Source: Onchidella celtica (taxonomy: Eukaryota > Mollusca > Gastropoda > Systellommatophora > Onchidiidae). From it: a stretch of 64,000 nucleotides of DNA. Shown here one piece after another: positions 12,379 through 22,814 of this stretch. The position numbers and the translations under genes are program-made. The notes under the pieces were generated by a model that had not been told where the DNA came from, did no database searches, and was given only the letters and a program-made list of their open reading frames with translations. The stretch covers positions 11,609,276-11,673,275 of the forward strand of contig OZ007583.1 in the NCBI GenBank assembly GCA_963931925.1, given 5' to 3'. Within the stretch, counting starts at the first letter, position 1, and each line of letters opens with the position of its first letter.

Positions 12379-12407
12379 GTGATCACGCCTCGGTGAACGG
12401 ATTATAG
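12379..12407 (-). repeat. 29-bp inverted repeat, right member
   Basis: Inverted partner of 7961-7989 with two mismatches. Confidence 0.7.
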
Positions 12408-12589
12408 CGCCTGTTAACAGCCGTGGGGCGAGGCGATAGGGAAAGTTGTACCAGATTATGGAAAATTTCAATCTCAGGGCAAAATAAATATCCATGTTCA
12501 GTGGTGCATGACCAAAACCCATTAACTGGCAGCCTCTGCTCCAACGCCGTGTAGCCAGGGTAAACTGGTACCACCTATGACCACGTCCA

Positions 12590-12790
12590 CCGAGTTACTG
12601 GGAAGAAGTCACGGAGAAAACTGTAATAGGCCGACAGGCTCCCACAGCCCATTTCATGGAGTCTATGAAAATTGACAGAAAGTGTCGCGTGTGCGGTGTG
12701 CCCTGCAAATGCAAACAGACCGCCAATGGCTGTGCAGAATGTCCTCGCAAACCCTACCCGTGCAACCAGGATTGCCTCAAGACATGGTAG
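12590..12790 (+). pseudogene. Cys-rich C-terminal remnant, possibly piggyBac-like transposase
   Basis: One frame reads EKTVIGRQAPTAHF, then KIDRKCRVCG and a Cys series ending CAECPRKPYPCNQDCLKTW before a TAG at 12788-12790. The CxxC ... CxxC ... C...C spacing after a basic RKCRVC resembles the zinc-finger-like C-terminus of piggyBac-family transposases. The rest of the transposase is not visible upstream, and no inverted ends were found. This could equally be the tail of another Cys-rich protein; the call is tentative. Confidence 0.35.
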
Positions 12791-14779
12791 GCAAAAGGAA
12801 GTTCAACTTCAACGCCCTTCTCTAGTCCCTTGTGTCGTCGTTTCATTTTTAATACAGTAAATAATTTTGATCATAACTCAAAAGGTTTTGGAGATATTTT
12901 CATGAGATTTGAACTGTGACTTCATAATTGTGGATTATTATTATTAATTTAAAAGTTGAATTTATAGGGACGCACAGGAGCAGCTTGGGGGCGTGGTAAG
13001 TTGAAACATTTCTTTTGCATTTTTCATGTCCACTTTCCTGTCCTGGTTTCCATCAAAAGTGTTCTAATATTAAGCTTTCTGTCTATCCTTTATCCTTCTT
13101 TTACATTCAGTTTCCAACAAATTGACATAATTTTGGGAAATCTATCTCTATCCACAACAAAAGTATGTAAAGTTTAGAAAGTCATATGAGGAATTTCATT
13201 TGTTGCCAGATTTACCTAAGGTCCAACCGTGGCATTCCTTGGGGGAGTCAATGAGTTAAGATGCAGAAAATGAATCGTTCACAGATGAACGAATATATAA
13301 AAGTGGAAAATATGTATTATTATTATATAAAGATATAGATTATCCTCACACATTTTCCACATATTGTAAAGGGCGACACTGGCGATAACTTTTGAAACAA
13401 TGTCCCACTCCTGCGATATATTTATGTTGGAAAAACTGAGCTTGGCCTATAGTCTAGGCAAGATGTGTCTTTACCCAGACGAAATTGCAACATAATTGTT
13501 TTCAGCACAATTGGATTCTGAAAATGTTCCTGAATAACACACTAAAAGTCCCCCTTCATCAGAGTGTCCTAACACCTTCAAAAAAATTATTGAAAATATG
13601 AAATTTTCATATCATTCTGCTTTGCCCAACTGGTGTTCCGTACTTTCTTGTTGGATTTTGTTGCGTAAAAGCTGGGTGAGCCGAAAATAACCCCCAATGA
13701 GAATATTTACGACCTTACTTGTCAGGATTCTGTGATCGTGCGCTAGTAACTAAATAAAAGACCTATTCATGGGCGTGTACATCCGGCATCGAATTACCGC
13801 TATGTACCGCCACTTTATTATGCCCGATTGCAACTACACTTCACACCCCCCTCCCCCTCCCCCCCCCCCCCCATTTTGCACTAATGCAAGCCACGCGACC
13901 AAGAGCATTTCTGTATCCACTACAGTTTGGGTTGGGCATCCAGATGCACCATCATATCGGCTCTCGATTCCTAACTGACACCCTGAATAAATTAAAGGTT
14001 TTCATCATTGACATACTATTCAGAAGTCAAGCGTTCATTTGTGTGCCCATTGATCACGGAACAGGCAACCACGACAGGCAACGGTACATACTTTATACTG
14101 CATGCTCTATTTTTTCCGTTGTCCCTCGGTGAGAGGAGATCACGGATGAAGTTTTGGGATATAGGCCCATTGCGAATGTCGTCACAGAGTGTTTTTGTTT
14201 TGTACTTCCGACACCCAAGATGGCCGGTGGATCAGCTGATGAGTGTACCTTCGAGATATGTCTAAGCGATTAAATAGCTGCTGGTTGCGTTGTAGTTGAT
14301 TGTTATGACAGGGATGGAAAAGATGAATCCAAATTGGTCATATTCCCCACCATCCCTGTAAACAAAGGAAGGGAAAGTGAAAGAATTGACTGAATGCCTC
14401 CCATGTACATGTACACACGTGCCATTGTTTACTGTAGTGACTACTTTTAGCTCGCCGCCTGTTGGTTCGTGACGAATGAATTGCTCGGAGTGCAAATCAG
14501 CTAACGAATCAAAATCAATGCTACTTTTCGAAGGCAAATCAGGTGTGTACCAGACATGGATGAAGTTGTGTAGAGGCAGGAGGGATGTAAAGTGATTCTA
14601 GGAAAAGTGGAGAAATATTTAGAGAAAGTGGAAGACGGGTAACCGCAATGAAGTAAACTAGAAGACGTTAAAGGCTTGGAATGTGGACACATGAAAACAT
14701 TAAAAAACATACATGAGCAATTACATGTAGGCTATTTATATTGTGGGAACTAAAAAGACGGTTTATCAATTAAAAATAA
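12791..14779. other. No recognisable gene; poly(C) at about 13843-13873
   Basis: AT-rich, with a C-rich homopolymer near 13843-13873. Small open frames carry no recognisable homology. Confidence 0.35.
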
Positions 14780-15213
14780 ACTTTAAAAAAAAACGTGCAG
14801 ACTTTCTCTTTCAGCATTTCTGGTTCATTCTTTCCTCCTCTCCCTTTATCCATCCCTTCCAGGCTTTCCCCTTTTTTTTCCTCCTTCCTTCCTTCCGCCG
14901 CCCCCCCCCCCCGCCCCTTTTTGATATTTTTCCTCTTACCGTGGTCTCATCCCCCTGTCCTGCCCTCCTTTGAACCGTGGCCCCCTCATCCTTTGATACC
15001 TACCCCACCCCTTCGCTTTCGCTTTCTCTCTCTTCACCCATCTCTCTCCCCCCCCTCTCTCTTTCTCACCAGTCCGCCTTCCTCCCTATTTTTCTCTCTT
15101 TCTCTCTCTTTCGTGTTTTCGCTCTCACATTTTATCTCTCTTCATTCATCCCCCCTCTCTTCGTTCTCCCCGTCTTCCTACTTCTCTCTCTCTCTCTCTC
15201 TCTCCTCTCGGTC
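14780..15213 (+). repeat. Polypyrimidine tract
   Basis: About 430 bp dominated by C and T with (TC)n and CCTTCC blocks. The long open frames here, rich in Ser, Pro, Leu and Phe, are artefacts of composition. Confidence 0.8.
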
Positions 15214-15273
15214 TTAGAAATAACTACAAGTTCTCGTCTTAACAGCCAAGATCTCGAGAAGAAAAAGAAGTTA

Positions 15274-15594
15274 ATGAGGGAGAGTGTCGCTGTGGTATCT
15301 TTGGGGATGACAACTCCTAAGACCTGCAGATGGTTATACGTGTACTTCCCAGCAATCTTCCTCCTTCTGATGTGGAGTGGAACTGGCTCACTGATAGTGA
15401 GTCTGGACTCTCCGCGTCCCTGTGGGAGATTGCAAACTCATGCACCTGTTTATAGTTCATTATCCCATCGGAAGCTGCTGCACGAAACGGGGGTCCACAA
15501 CCGGAGGGTCTCCGGCTTACTCTCCAGGACGGATGCTACTCAGCTGAGAAGCTTGCTCGAAGTTTCTGAAAGAAGGCTCAAGGTGGTGCCTCTT
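15274..15594 (+). CDS. Possible first coding exon of a membrane-anchored or secreted protein
   Basis: From ATG 15274 (a second in-frame ATG is at 15307) the frame encodes a short N-terminus with TTPKTCR, then a hydrophobic segment WLYVYFPAIFLLLMWSGTGS (about residues 18-37), and then a polar region. This looks like a signal anchor (positive side first) or a signal peptide. The frame continues to 15702, but a splice-donor-like CTT|GTAAGA lies at 15592-15600, so an exon ending at 15594 is plausible. The segment follows a polypyrimidine tract and is the only part of the window with host first-exon character. I see no domain after the hydrophobic segment and no matching downstream exon, so it may be a chance open frame. 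Confidence 0.3.
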
Positions 15595-15702
15595 GTAAGA
15601 TGTTCCAGACACCGTCTGTCTGATGTTGTATGCTGGACAATTGGTGTTAACCCGTCCGGTGGAAATGTACCGCCGAATGCACGCAGTCACATCCCGCTAT
15701 AG

Positions 15703-16390
15703 TGAGACCCTTCTCTAGATACTTCTGCTCCATGACTGTAGCTCTTAGTCTTGAAAAGCAGAGAATAGCCGTGGCCAGAGTAAGGTTGCTATTCGTTTGT
15801 ATCTTGGTAGCCCCAAGTTATCAGACACACAAGATGCGAATTCTGGGACTTGAATATGTTTTCAAAAAGTCCTTGGCTCACAGCCTGTTGGTCCATCTCT
15901 CTGTGGTGTTCCACATAAGTCGATAGACATCAGCCACAATTCTAAACTTGACATTCCAGGCACTGGTTTTTGGTGGACCTATGACAATAGTGGGAAGGAT
16001 CGTTGACAACAGCTGCAGTAATCCCTTTATGTAAAAGTCTTAGCCTTCTTTAGTTGCGTCATGGTGCAAAGTGTGTGTTGTCTTTCTGTACTTGCATATC
16101 TCAGTGTCCATTTTCTCACTGGCCATCTTCCTATGTAAAGGGTGTTCACTAGCACAACGGCACACACGTGTTTCCGTATGCCTTTTCCAGTCAGGAGTTT
16201 CAGAACTGCAAGAAGGCCGGTCATTGTTTTAGTCTTCCATGACAGTTCCCAGAAGCAATCGATGAGCTAGGACTGGCTTTCATTTTTGTGACACCAGCTG
16301 ATCTCCGTCTCTTTAATGTTGGTAGAGATGGAGTGTTTCGGTCTTTTAACCGGTGTAACAGGCAAAAATGTACCCCCCGCCCAGACTATA
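15703..16390. other. No recognisable feature
   Basis: No homology seen. If the 15.27 kb exon is real, this would be intron. Confidence 0.35.
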
Positions 16391-16488
16391 CCCGGGGTTA
16401 AACTGGCCTAGCCCAGAATATACCCCGGGGTATATTCTCCGGTATATCCCGGGGTATATTCTGGGCTAGGCCAGTTTATACCCCGGGG
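16391..16488. repeat. Near-perfect GC-rich palindrome with about 40-bp arms
   Basis: Left arm 16391-16430 and right arm 16448-16488 are reverse complements except for one or two positions, around a 17-base centre. Each arm contains GGCCTAGCCCAGAATATACC and ends in CCCCGGGG. Related partial units follow at 16495-16540, and one diverged unit occurs at 19048-19085. Confidence 0.85.
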
Positions 16489-16529
16489 TTACTTTGGGCT
16501 AGGCCAGACTATACTCCCCAGTCCAGATT

Positions 16530-17105
16530 ATACCCCCTACTTTTTTGTTGAAAACAGGTCAAGACCACAGTTTATTTCAGCCTGTTCTTTATCACTGTCA
16601 TCAGATATCATATTAATCCATACATGAACACATTTTAGACACCCATCAATCATAATACAATTTAGAGGAAATAATAATAACAATTTATTTCAGCCTTAGT
16701 TTAAATTGGTGTACATACATACATTCATGACTCCTGTTAATCATGATACATTTTAGAGTAAACAAACATGCATTAAAATGCATTGATATACAGAAGGGTT
16801 GAGTATCCATTCAAACTGATATGATTAGACTTCAGCATTAATTTCACTCGTGTCTGTTGATATCATTATTATTATTATTATTTTGATAATTGGTTGGCCA
16901 TGAGTAAAACATGCATTGTATTTTTTGTTACAACCATACAAAGAGAAAAGGCCGGAAAACAACACACATAGAAAAAAAGAAAAAAAACATAATTAGTAAC
17001 CCAACTGACACTGACAGATGGTGCAAGTCCATCATCCACTTCACATAAAACTAAATAGACACTAAATTTTTCCCCTGATGAATTCCACCTGTCCAGATCC
17101 ACTTG
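16530..17105 (-). repeat. Unclassified repeat family R, copy A
   Basis: Reverse complement matches copy B (17.7-19.05 kb) in blocks such as ATACAATGCA..TTTTACTCATGG.CAACCAA and AATCATATCAGTTTGAATGG. It matches copy C (28.5-28.9 kb) in the block around CCATCTGTCAGT and CCGGCCTTTTCTC. No coding content recognised. Confidence 0.65.
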
Positions 17106-19050
17106 AAATGTTACAGAATGTTAGCCAATAATATACATTAATAACAATAAGAACACGAAATCATCTTCTTTACTCTTGAAAATAAAGAGAAATATAAAAA
17201 TAAGAATCATCATCATCACCTCGGAATAATACAAAGATATAAGAGGGAGTGTAGAAAAGGCAGCAATATGTGCGTGTATCACCTATGTACATGTATATGA
17301 AATGTTTTAAATCTTTTCAACTATTTATGTAGAACTGGACAGAAAGCTTTAGTGAACTAGCCTTGACAGTTGAGTAGACCGACAGAGTAAGTCCACTGAG
17401 ACAAAAGTAGTGCATTGTAAAAAGTAAAATCTATAGCATGTTAAGGCAAAATTCGTTGGATCATGTTGCAGTAACAGAATTTCTTGTTAGTGAATATTAT
17501 TCTTTGATAGCTTATTTGTAGAAAGATATACATTTCATGTACCTTATGGTTTAAGACACTGATTAGTTTGCAAGGCATTTGAAATATTGAACTTACATGT
17601 TATAGTGAATAAGGGTTTGCCACTTGCGACTGAAATAAATTAAAAAAAAAGACCTTGTCCGTCTTTACCTTCCTAAGCTTGACACGTCCATTGCCAGAGG
17701 ATTTAACAACTGTGTATTCGCACACAAAAATACTCTAAAATGACTTCATTTTTATGAGTGTGTTAATTATTTCATCCATTGCGACTAAGTGTATGTCAGT
17801 GCCAAACCAAGAATACAATGCAAATTTTACTCATGGGCAACCAACTATAAAAACAACTGCAACTTGACAACGAACGTAAATGAAATGATGAATCATATCA
17901 GTTTGAATGGATATGTGTAACACTGGTTACAGGTAAACCGAGCGGGTCACTCTCTATCTATAGCTATCTAATCTGACACCAAATAATGTAACACAGGACG
18001 AGACGAGCGGGGCTCTCTACACAGTCAAACATACAAACAAAACTATCAGGTTTTGAGAGGACAACAATTTTATTAAAAGGAAAAGAAAATAACAAATCAA
18101 ATAATAAACACAATACAATAAACACATGACAATACAATAAACCACAATAAACCCAAGACAATAAACAAGACATTAAACCCAACCGAAAGGCGCGGTGAAC
18201 TAACCAAATGAATTCACACTTGAACTACATCATCAGAGCTGGCACTTCACAAATCTTGAAATATAAATTATACAACTTCTTTTACTTTTATGTTAGTCTG
18301 GACACAATGACACGCCCTGCTGTCTTGAAGACTTGGGTGGAACTGACTGACCCACGCTATCAGCTAAGCGTCACCCAAACACGCGCAACCCATTCACTCC
18401 TTACAGTTCACTAAGTGCAAATTCTAATAAAACATTAAAACAAATAAAAACATTTTTAAAGACCACCATCTTGCTCGTGTATGTTCCAAATACACTATCT
18501 TAAGGAAATATTACTTAACAAGATAAAAACTAAACAAAACTTACAATGTAGTGATACATAACAAGGTTCTACTTCTGGCACCAGGGATGGTCACTTAAAT
18601 TGACCAATCCTGGACAATACAGACCACGCTAAGACTATGATTTAAAATTGGCGCAGTGAGTACATCAGTTGGCAATGTTACTCAACACCTGCATGACTCA
18701 TCTCAGTGCGTGATAAACAATAAGGGGAGATTATCTATGGTTTCTGTGTGGTTACTTCCCCTTGACCACGTCTAGTGGTCCAGCTGATCAAAATAACGGG
18801 TTTATCTCCCTTTCACTACAATGAGCTATGTTCTCAGCCCTGTAATGGTTCACCCCATTACATATGCACCCCATAGCGATAGCATATCAGTACATACTAA
18901 TTCATGTTTTTTCCTCTGCATTGTATTATGATTTACTATATGGACGTCTAGAATGTATGTATGTATGTATTACTATGGTGCCCGTTGACAGTGATAAAAA
19001 AATGAATTAAACTATGATTGAAATAAACTGTAGTGTTTAGGCCAAACTAT
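17106..19050 (+). repeat. Unclassified repeat family R, copy B, interrupted by a solo LTR
   Basis: The 17.11-17.65 kb part matches the reverse complement of 19.11-19.50 kb (GAAATGTTTTAAATC, TAGCTTATTTGTAGAAAG) and of 20.18-20.35 kb (ACGAAATCATCTT, TACTCTTGAAAATAAAGAGA). The 17.76-19.05 kb part matches copy A inverted and is split by the LTR at 17916-18862, after which the match resumes (GTATTATGATT, GACAGTGATAAA, CTGAAATAAACTGT-like). Confidence 0.6.
17916..18862 (-). mobile_element. Solo LTR (fossil of an LTR retrotransposon)
   Basis: The segment begins TGTAAC and ends ATTACA, and TATG flanks both ends (17912-17915 and 18863-18866), giving a 4-bp target-site duplication. It interrupts repeat R cleanly. 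Orientation is inferred from a reverse AATAAA-like signal near 18068. There is no internal region, so it is a solo LTR left by recombination. Family not determined. Confidence 0.6.
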
Positions 19051-19536
19051 ATTCCACCAGTCCAGATTATACTCCCATATTCAGGCAAAATATTCAAGGA
19101 TAGAACATTAAGTTTTTAACATTTTATTTCATCCGCAAGTGACATGCCTTTATTTACTATAATACATAACTGCAATCCTTCAAATGCCCTGCAAACTAAT
19201 CCAGTGCCTCAAACCATCAGCTACATGAAATGTATACCTTTCTACAAATAAGCTGTAGATTTAAAACATTTCATATACATACTCGGCCTGTGTTGCCACC
19301 AAGTATTTTTACTTACAAGAAATATTAACGCAACATGATCCATCAAATTTTTGCCGTGACATACTGTAATTACTTTGAACTACAATGCATTGTTGTCTCA
19401 GTGGATTTAATCTGTCAGTTTTCACGACGATCAAAGCCACTTTACTAAAGCATTCTGTTCAGTTCTACTTGAATAGGTGAAAAGATTTAACACATTTTTT
19501 ACATATATACATGTACTTGGTACACACACATTGCTG

Positions 19537-19625
19537 CTTATAGATAATAATAATAATAATAATAATAGATGGCATTTATATAGCGCATATACATTTAAAA
19601 TGCTCTATGCGCATTACAGAAACAA
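19537..19625 (-). mobile_element. L2/CR1-like LINE 3' tail fragment
   Basis: (AAT)n followed by TTTATATAGCGC and a later CGCATT/GCGC partner. The same arrangement terminates the RT-encoding LINEs at 31.46 and 39.63 kb, so on the minus strand this is a 3' end with an (ATT)n tail. It is too short to contain coding sequence and may be a SINE that borrows this tail. Confidence 0.6.
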
Positions 19626-19907
19626 CATGGCAACCACAGAGCAGAATGGAGCGCATGCGAAGCTCTTTGCACACTACACTGCTTCTTTCTCTCTCCCTGT
19701 CTCGCTCACTCTCTCTACCTCTCTCTATCTCAAACAAATTGTAACGCAGCCTGTTAGGCGCAGTTTACAACTCACAACAGTTCACAACTCACAACTCAAA
19801 TAATATTTGACCATTTATTAATAATAATATTTATTTAATAATGAATAGTAAATTTTGTTGTTGCTGGTGGGGGGATGATATGGATAAATTTTAATCTATT
19901 AATTTCA

Positions 19908-20176
19908 ATTTTGCCCGGGCAGCGGCCTGTTCGGCCTGCTCTTTACGATTTCCAACTGCCAAGGTATCTTTAACGTGCGCAACATGCACACGGGCCCTCC
20001 GAATTTTTCGTCCTTATCCGAGAAGACTAGGTACTCGATCCTACGCCCCAATAGGATCAGGGACTTGAAAATATGAGAAACATCCCAATTTCCAACATGC
20101 CTGCACTGCCCGGGTTTTGAACCCGTGACCCTTGGCATGAGAGGCGAGCACCTTGCCTCTAGACCACCTTGTCCCC
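19908..20176 (-). mobile_element. tRNA-derived SINE, copy 1
   Basis: On the minus strand the head reads GGGGACAAGGTGGTCTAGAGG (A box GTGGTCTAGAGG) and then, after about 35 bases, GGGTTCAAAACCC (B box), the split RNA polymerase III promoter of a tRNA-like gene. The body (GCAGGCATGTTGG ... AAGAGCAGGCC ... GCCCGGGCAAAATT) is shared with the copies at 42.68 and 52.44 kb. Confidence 0.85.
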
Positions 20177-20349
20177 CAATTTCTAGAATGATGTGTAGGT
20201 CATTTTTACATTCCCTCTTATCTTAATAATATTCCAAAATGATGATAATGATTCTGATATGGATTATAATTATTCTCTTTATTTTCAAGAGTAAATAAGA
20301 TGATTTCGAGTTCTTATTTTTATGACTGTATATTACTGGTTAGCATTCT

Positions 20350-20480
20350 GTAAGGGGCTGTTCAAATACATTATTACACCATATTGGGGACTTTTTGACC
20401 CCCCCCCCCCCATTCTGTATTATTACATTTTTACATACTCGGTACTATTTTTTTTTAGCTTCACTAGTATAAGTCTATAA
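20350..20480 (+). mobile_element. MITE-like element, partial
   Basis: Starts TAAGGGGCTGTTCAAATACATTATTACACC-like and continues through a poly(C) run. The same end occurs inverted at 28503. The opposite terminus is not clear here. (Positions of the shared end: 20347-20376.). Confidence 0.5.
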
Positions 20481-20724
20481 CAGTGAACAGTATGTAATAC
20501 AGCATGTATTAACGTTTTATTGGAAACAAATATCACAAAAACTCAGCAGTGAAAAAATCATCTGTAATGTGGTGGACACATACAGTCAAAAAACAATCTT
20601 AATTAATAGTGACAAGAATACAGTTGTCACAAAAATGCATGTTGAGATATCGCAAATCCACTATAAGTGAAGTCAACTGTGAATATGGGCACTTAGGAAA
20701 ATTTAAAAAAATAATTGGGTGATC

Positions 20725-20815
20725 AATAGATAATAATAATAATAAAGATTTCTTATATATAGTGCCTTTCCCCACCAAGTGAGCCCAAGGCGCTGTACAT
20801 ATCATTGACATATCC
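20725..20815 (-). mobile_element. L2/CR1-like LINE 3' tail fragment
   Basis: (AAT)n then TATATATAGTGCC and AAGGCGCTGTACA. It is a diverged version of the tail at 19.54, 31.46 and 39.63 kb. Confidence 0.55.
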
Positions 20816-21049
20816 ACAATGTTACCTTTTTTATCAGGATATAACTGCCTGTCAAAGATCTTGTACTATTTTAAGATCTTTGCTGCCTGTACAGCTGACA
20901 AAGTTCATTGTACTGGTTCTTTGAGGAAGTCATTTTGATTGCTAGGCTACCAATGTAAACAATGACAACACTGGTGAAAGTTGGACTGGATTGCCAGGTT
21001 TAGTAAAAAAAAAAAAGCCAAAGGTTGAGCCAAAAATTATACACTGAAT

Positions 21050-21061
21050 AAAAATATATAT
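21050..21061 (+). repeat. 12-bp target-site duplication of the outer LINE, left
   Basis: AAAAATATATAT, repeated exactly at 28265-28276. Confidence 0.85.
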
Positions 21062-21302
21062 CGCCCGTGCAGATGCGGGGCCCTCTTGCAGAAGAGGGAC
21101 AGCAAAGAATACATCTGACGTGATACTGCGTGTCGTAAGAGGCGACTAAAGGTGCAAAGGTCCTGGTCTCCCGAGAAGAGCCAGTTGGCGGTGGGCCAAC
21201 TACCCACCCTGTAAAAATAAACCAGTTACAGAAACACAAGCAAATACTTTAAATCAGTCTTTTATCTTGGGAGAAGGGGGAGCATCTGCACCTGTAGATT
21301 CA

Positions 21303-22814
21303 ATGAAGGACAATGGACAAAGCCGAAAGGACTCCACTGGCCCGACTGCTCCTTCATCAAACAAGTCACTCCGGATTGCGTCGTGGAATGTCCGCTCCAT
21401 GTATGAAGCAGGAAAGAGTGCCCAGGTTACAATGGAGATGAGGCGATACAGACTGCACATACTTGGAGTTAGCGAGACCCGCTGGATACAGTCCGGACTG
21501 AAACAACTTAATTCTGGGGAAAAGATTTTGTATTCTGGAAGGGAGGACAAAAAGCATACAGAAGGGGTAGCGATCATCTTGAGCAAGCACGCCCAGAGGT
21601 CACTGAGGGGATGGGAACCCTACGGAAGGAGAATTATATTGGCATCATTTACTACAAAGAACAAGAACATCAACATGAACATTGTGCAGATATACGCCCC
21701 AACAAATGAAGCAACCGATGAGGACAAGGACGATTTCTACAACCAGCTTCAGGAAATAGTTGACACATTGCCAAGAAAAGATGTAAACATTATAATGGGA
21801 GACGCCAATGCCAAGATAGGACAGGACAATACAGGGTATGAGGACATTATGGGGTGCAATGGTTTGGGACAAATGAATGAGAATGGAGAGCGGTTTGCAA
21901 GTTTCTGCGCATTTAACAGCTATGTGATTGGAGGTTCAGTATTCCCACACAAGAGGATCCATAAGGCCACTTGGATTTCACCGGATGGAGTAACTGAAAA
22001 CCAGATTGACCACTTTTGCATCACCCGACGATTCAGACGCTCACTGGAGGATGTCATAGTACAGAGAGGAGCTGATGTTGGATCTGACCATCACATGCTG
22101 CTGGCAAGACTCAAACTCCGCCTCAAGAAACAAGGTACCAGAGCAGGAACAAAGAGGAGAAAGTTTCAAGTGAGCCTTCTGGATGGAGACAAGAAGGAAG
22201 AGTTCCAGCTGACACTGAGGAATAGATTCAAACCCCTTGTTGACCTCGAAGAGACAGTAGATTTGGAGACTCACTGGGCTAAGGTAAAAGGAGTATTTAC
22301 ATCGACATGTCAGGATGTTCTTGGGGAAAAGAAAGTGGAACACAAGGAATGGATCAGTCAAAAATCACTGGACTTGATAAGGATAAGAAGAGACCTAAAA
22401 GAACAGGTAAATGCAAGTCGTACAAGAAGCTCAAGAGTTGGTAACCAGGAAGAGTACCGAGCATCAGCTAAAGAGGTCAAAAAATCAATTTAAAAAGACA
22501 AAGAGGAGTTCATAGGAATGTTAGCAGAGAAAGCAGAGAAGGCAGCAACAGGAGGACACACGAGGATCCTCTACCAGACTACAAAGACTCTTGCTGGAAA
22601 ATATGGAAAACCGGGAGTTCCTGTCAAGGATTACAACAGGCAGGCTATTTTTGGAAAGGAAGCTCAGGCAAAAAGATGGATAGAACATTTTAGTAGCCTC
22701 TTGAACAGACCTCCACCAAGCAACCCACCTGACATTCTACCCGCAAGAAATGATTTACCGATCAGTTGCGACCCTCCGACTAAAGCAGAGATTAATGATG
22801 CCATAAAGCAGTTA
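21303..22814 (+). pseudogene. RTE-type polyprotein, endonuclease half
   Basis: First ATG of the frame is at 21303. The APE-like endonuclease shows SWNVRSM, ETRW, YAPTNE, GDANAKIG, IDHFCI and SDHHMLL, which together mark all the usual active-site blocks. It would nick target DNA to prime reverse transcription. The frame is open except for one TAA at 22491-22493, after which the same frame continues (EEFIGMLAEKAEKAA ... KAEINDAIKQL) until the insertion. The other half resumes at 26784 in phase (NRGKAAGPDQIPPEALK), so the only lesions I see in the host element are that one stop and the nested insertion. Confidence 0.9.
22803..22814 (+). repeat. 12-bp target-site duplication of the nested LINE, left
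   Basis: ATAAAGCAGTTA, repeated exactly at 26772-26783. It encodes IKQL in the outer element. Confidence 0.95.

Larger units (their letters stand above)
19110..20350 (-). repeat. Unclassified repeat family R, inverted copy, with insertions
   Basis: 19110-19520 and 20180-20350 are inverted counterparts of 17.27-17.65 and 17.11-17.25 kb. Between them lie a LINE tail and a SINE. A 35-base stretch at 19277-19311 is absent from the equivalent place in copy B and is identical to part of the THAP relic at 29574-29608. Confidence 0.6.

Noticed and set aside
14795-15217. Ser/Pro/Phe-rich frames over the polypyrimidine tract.
   Set aside because: Composition artefact; only the part after 15274 has non-repetitive character.
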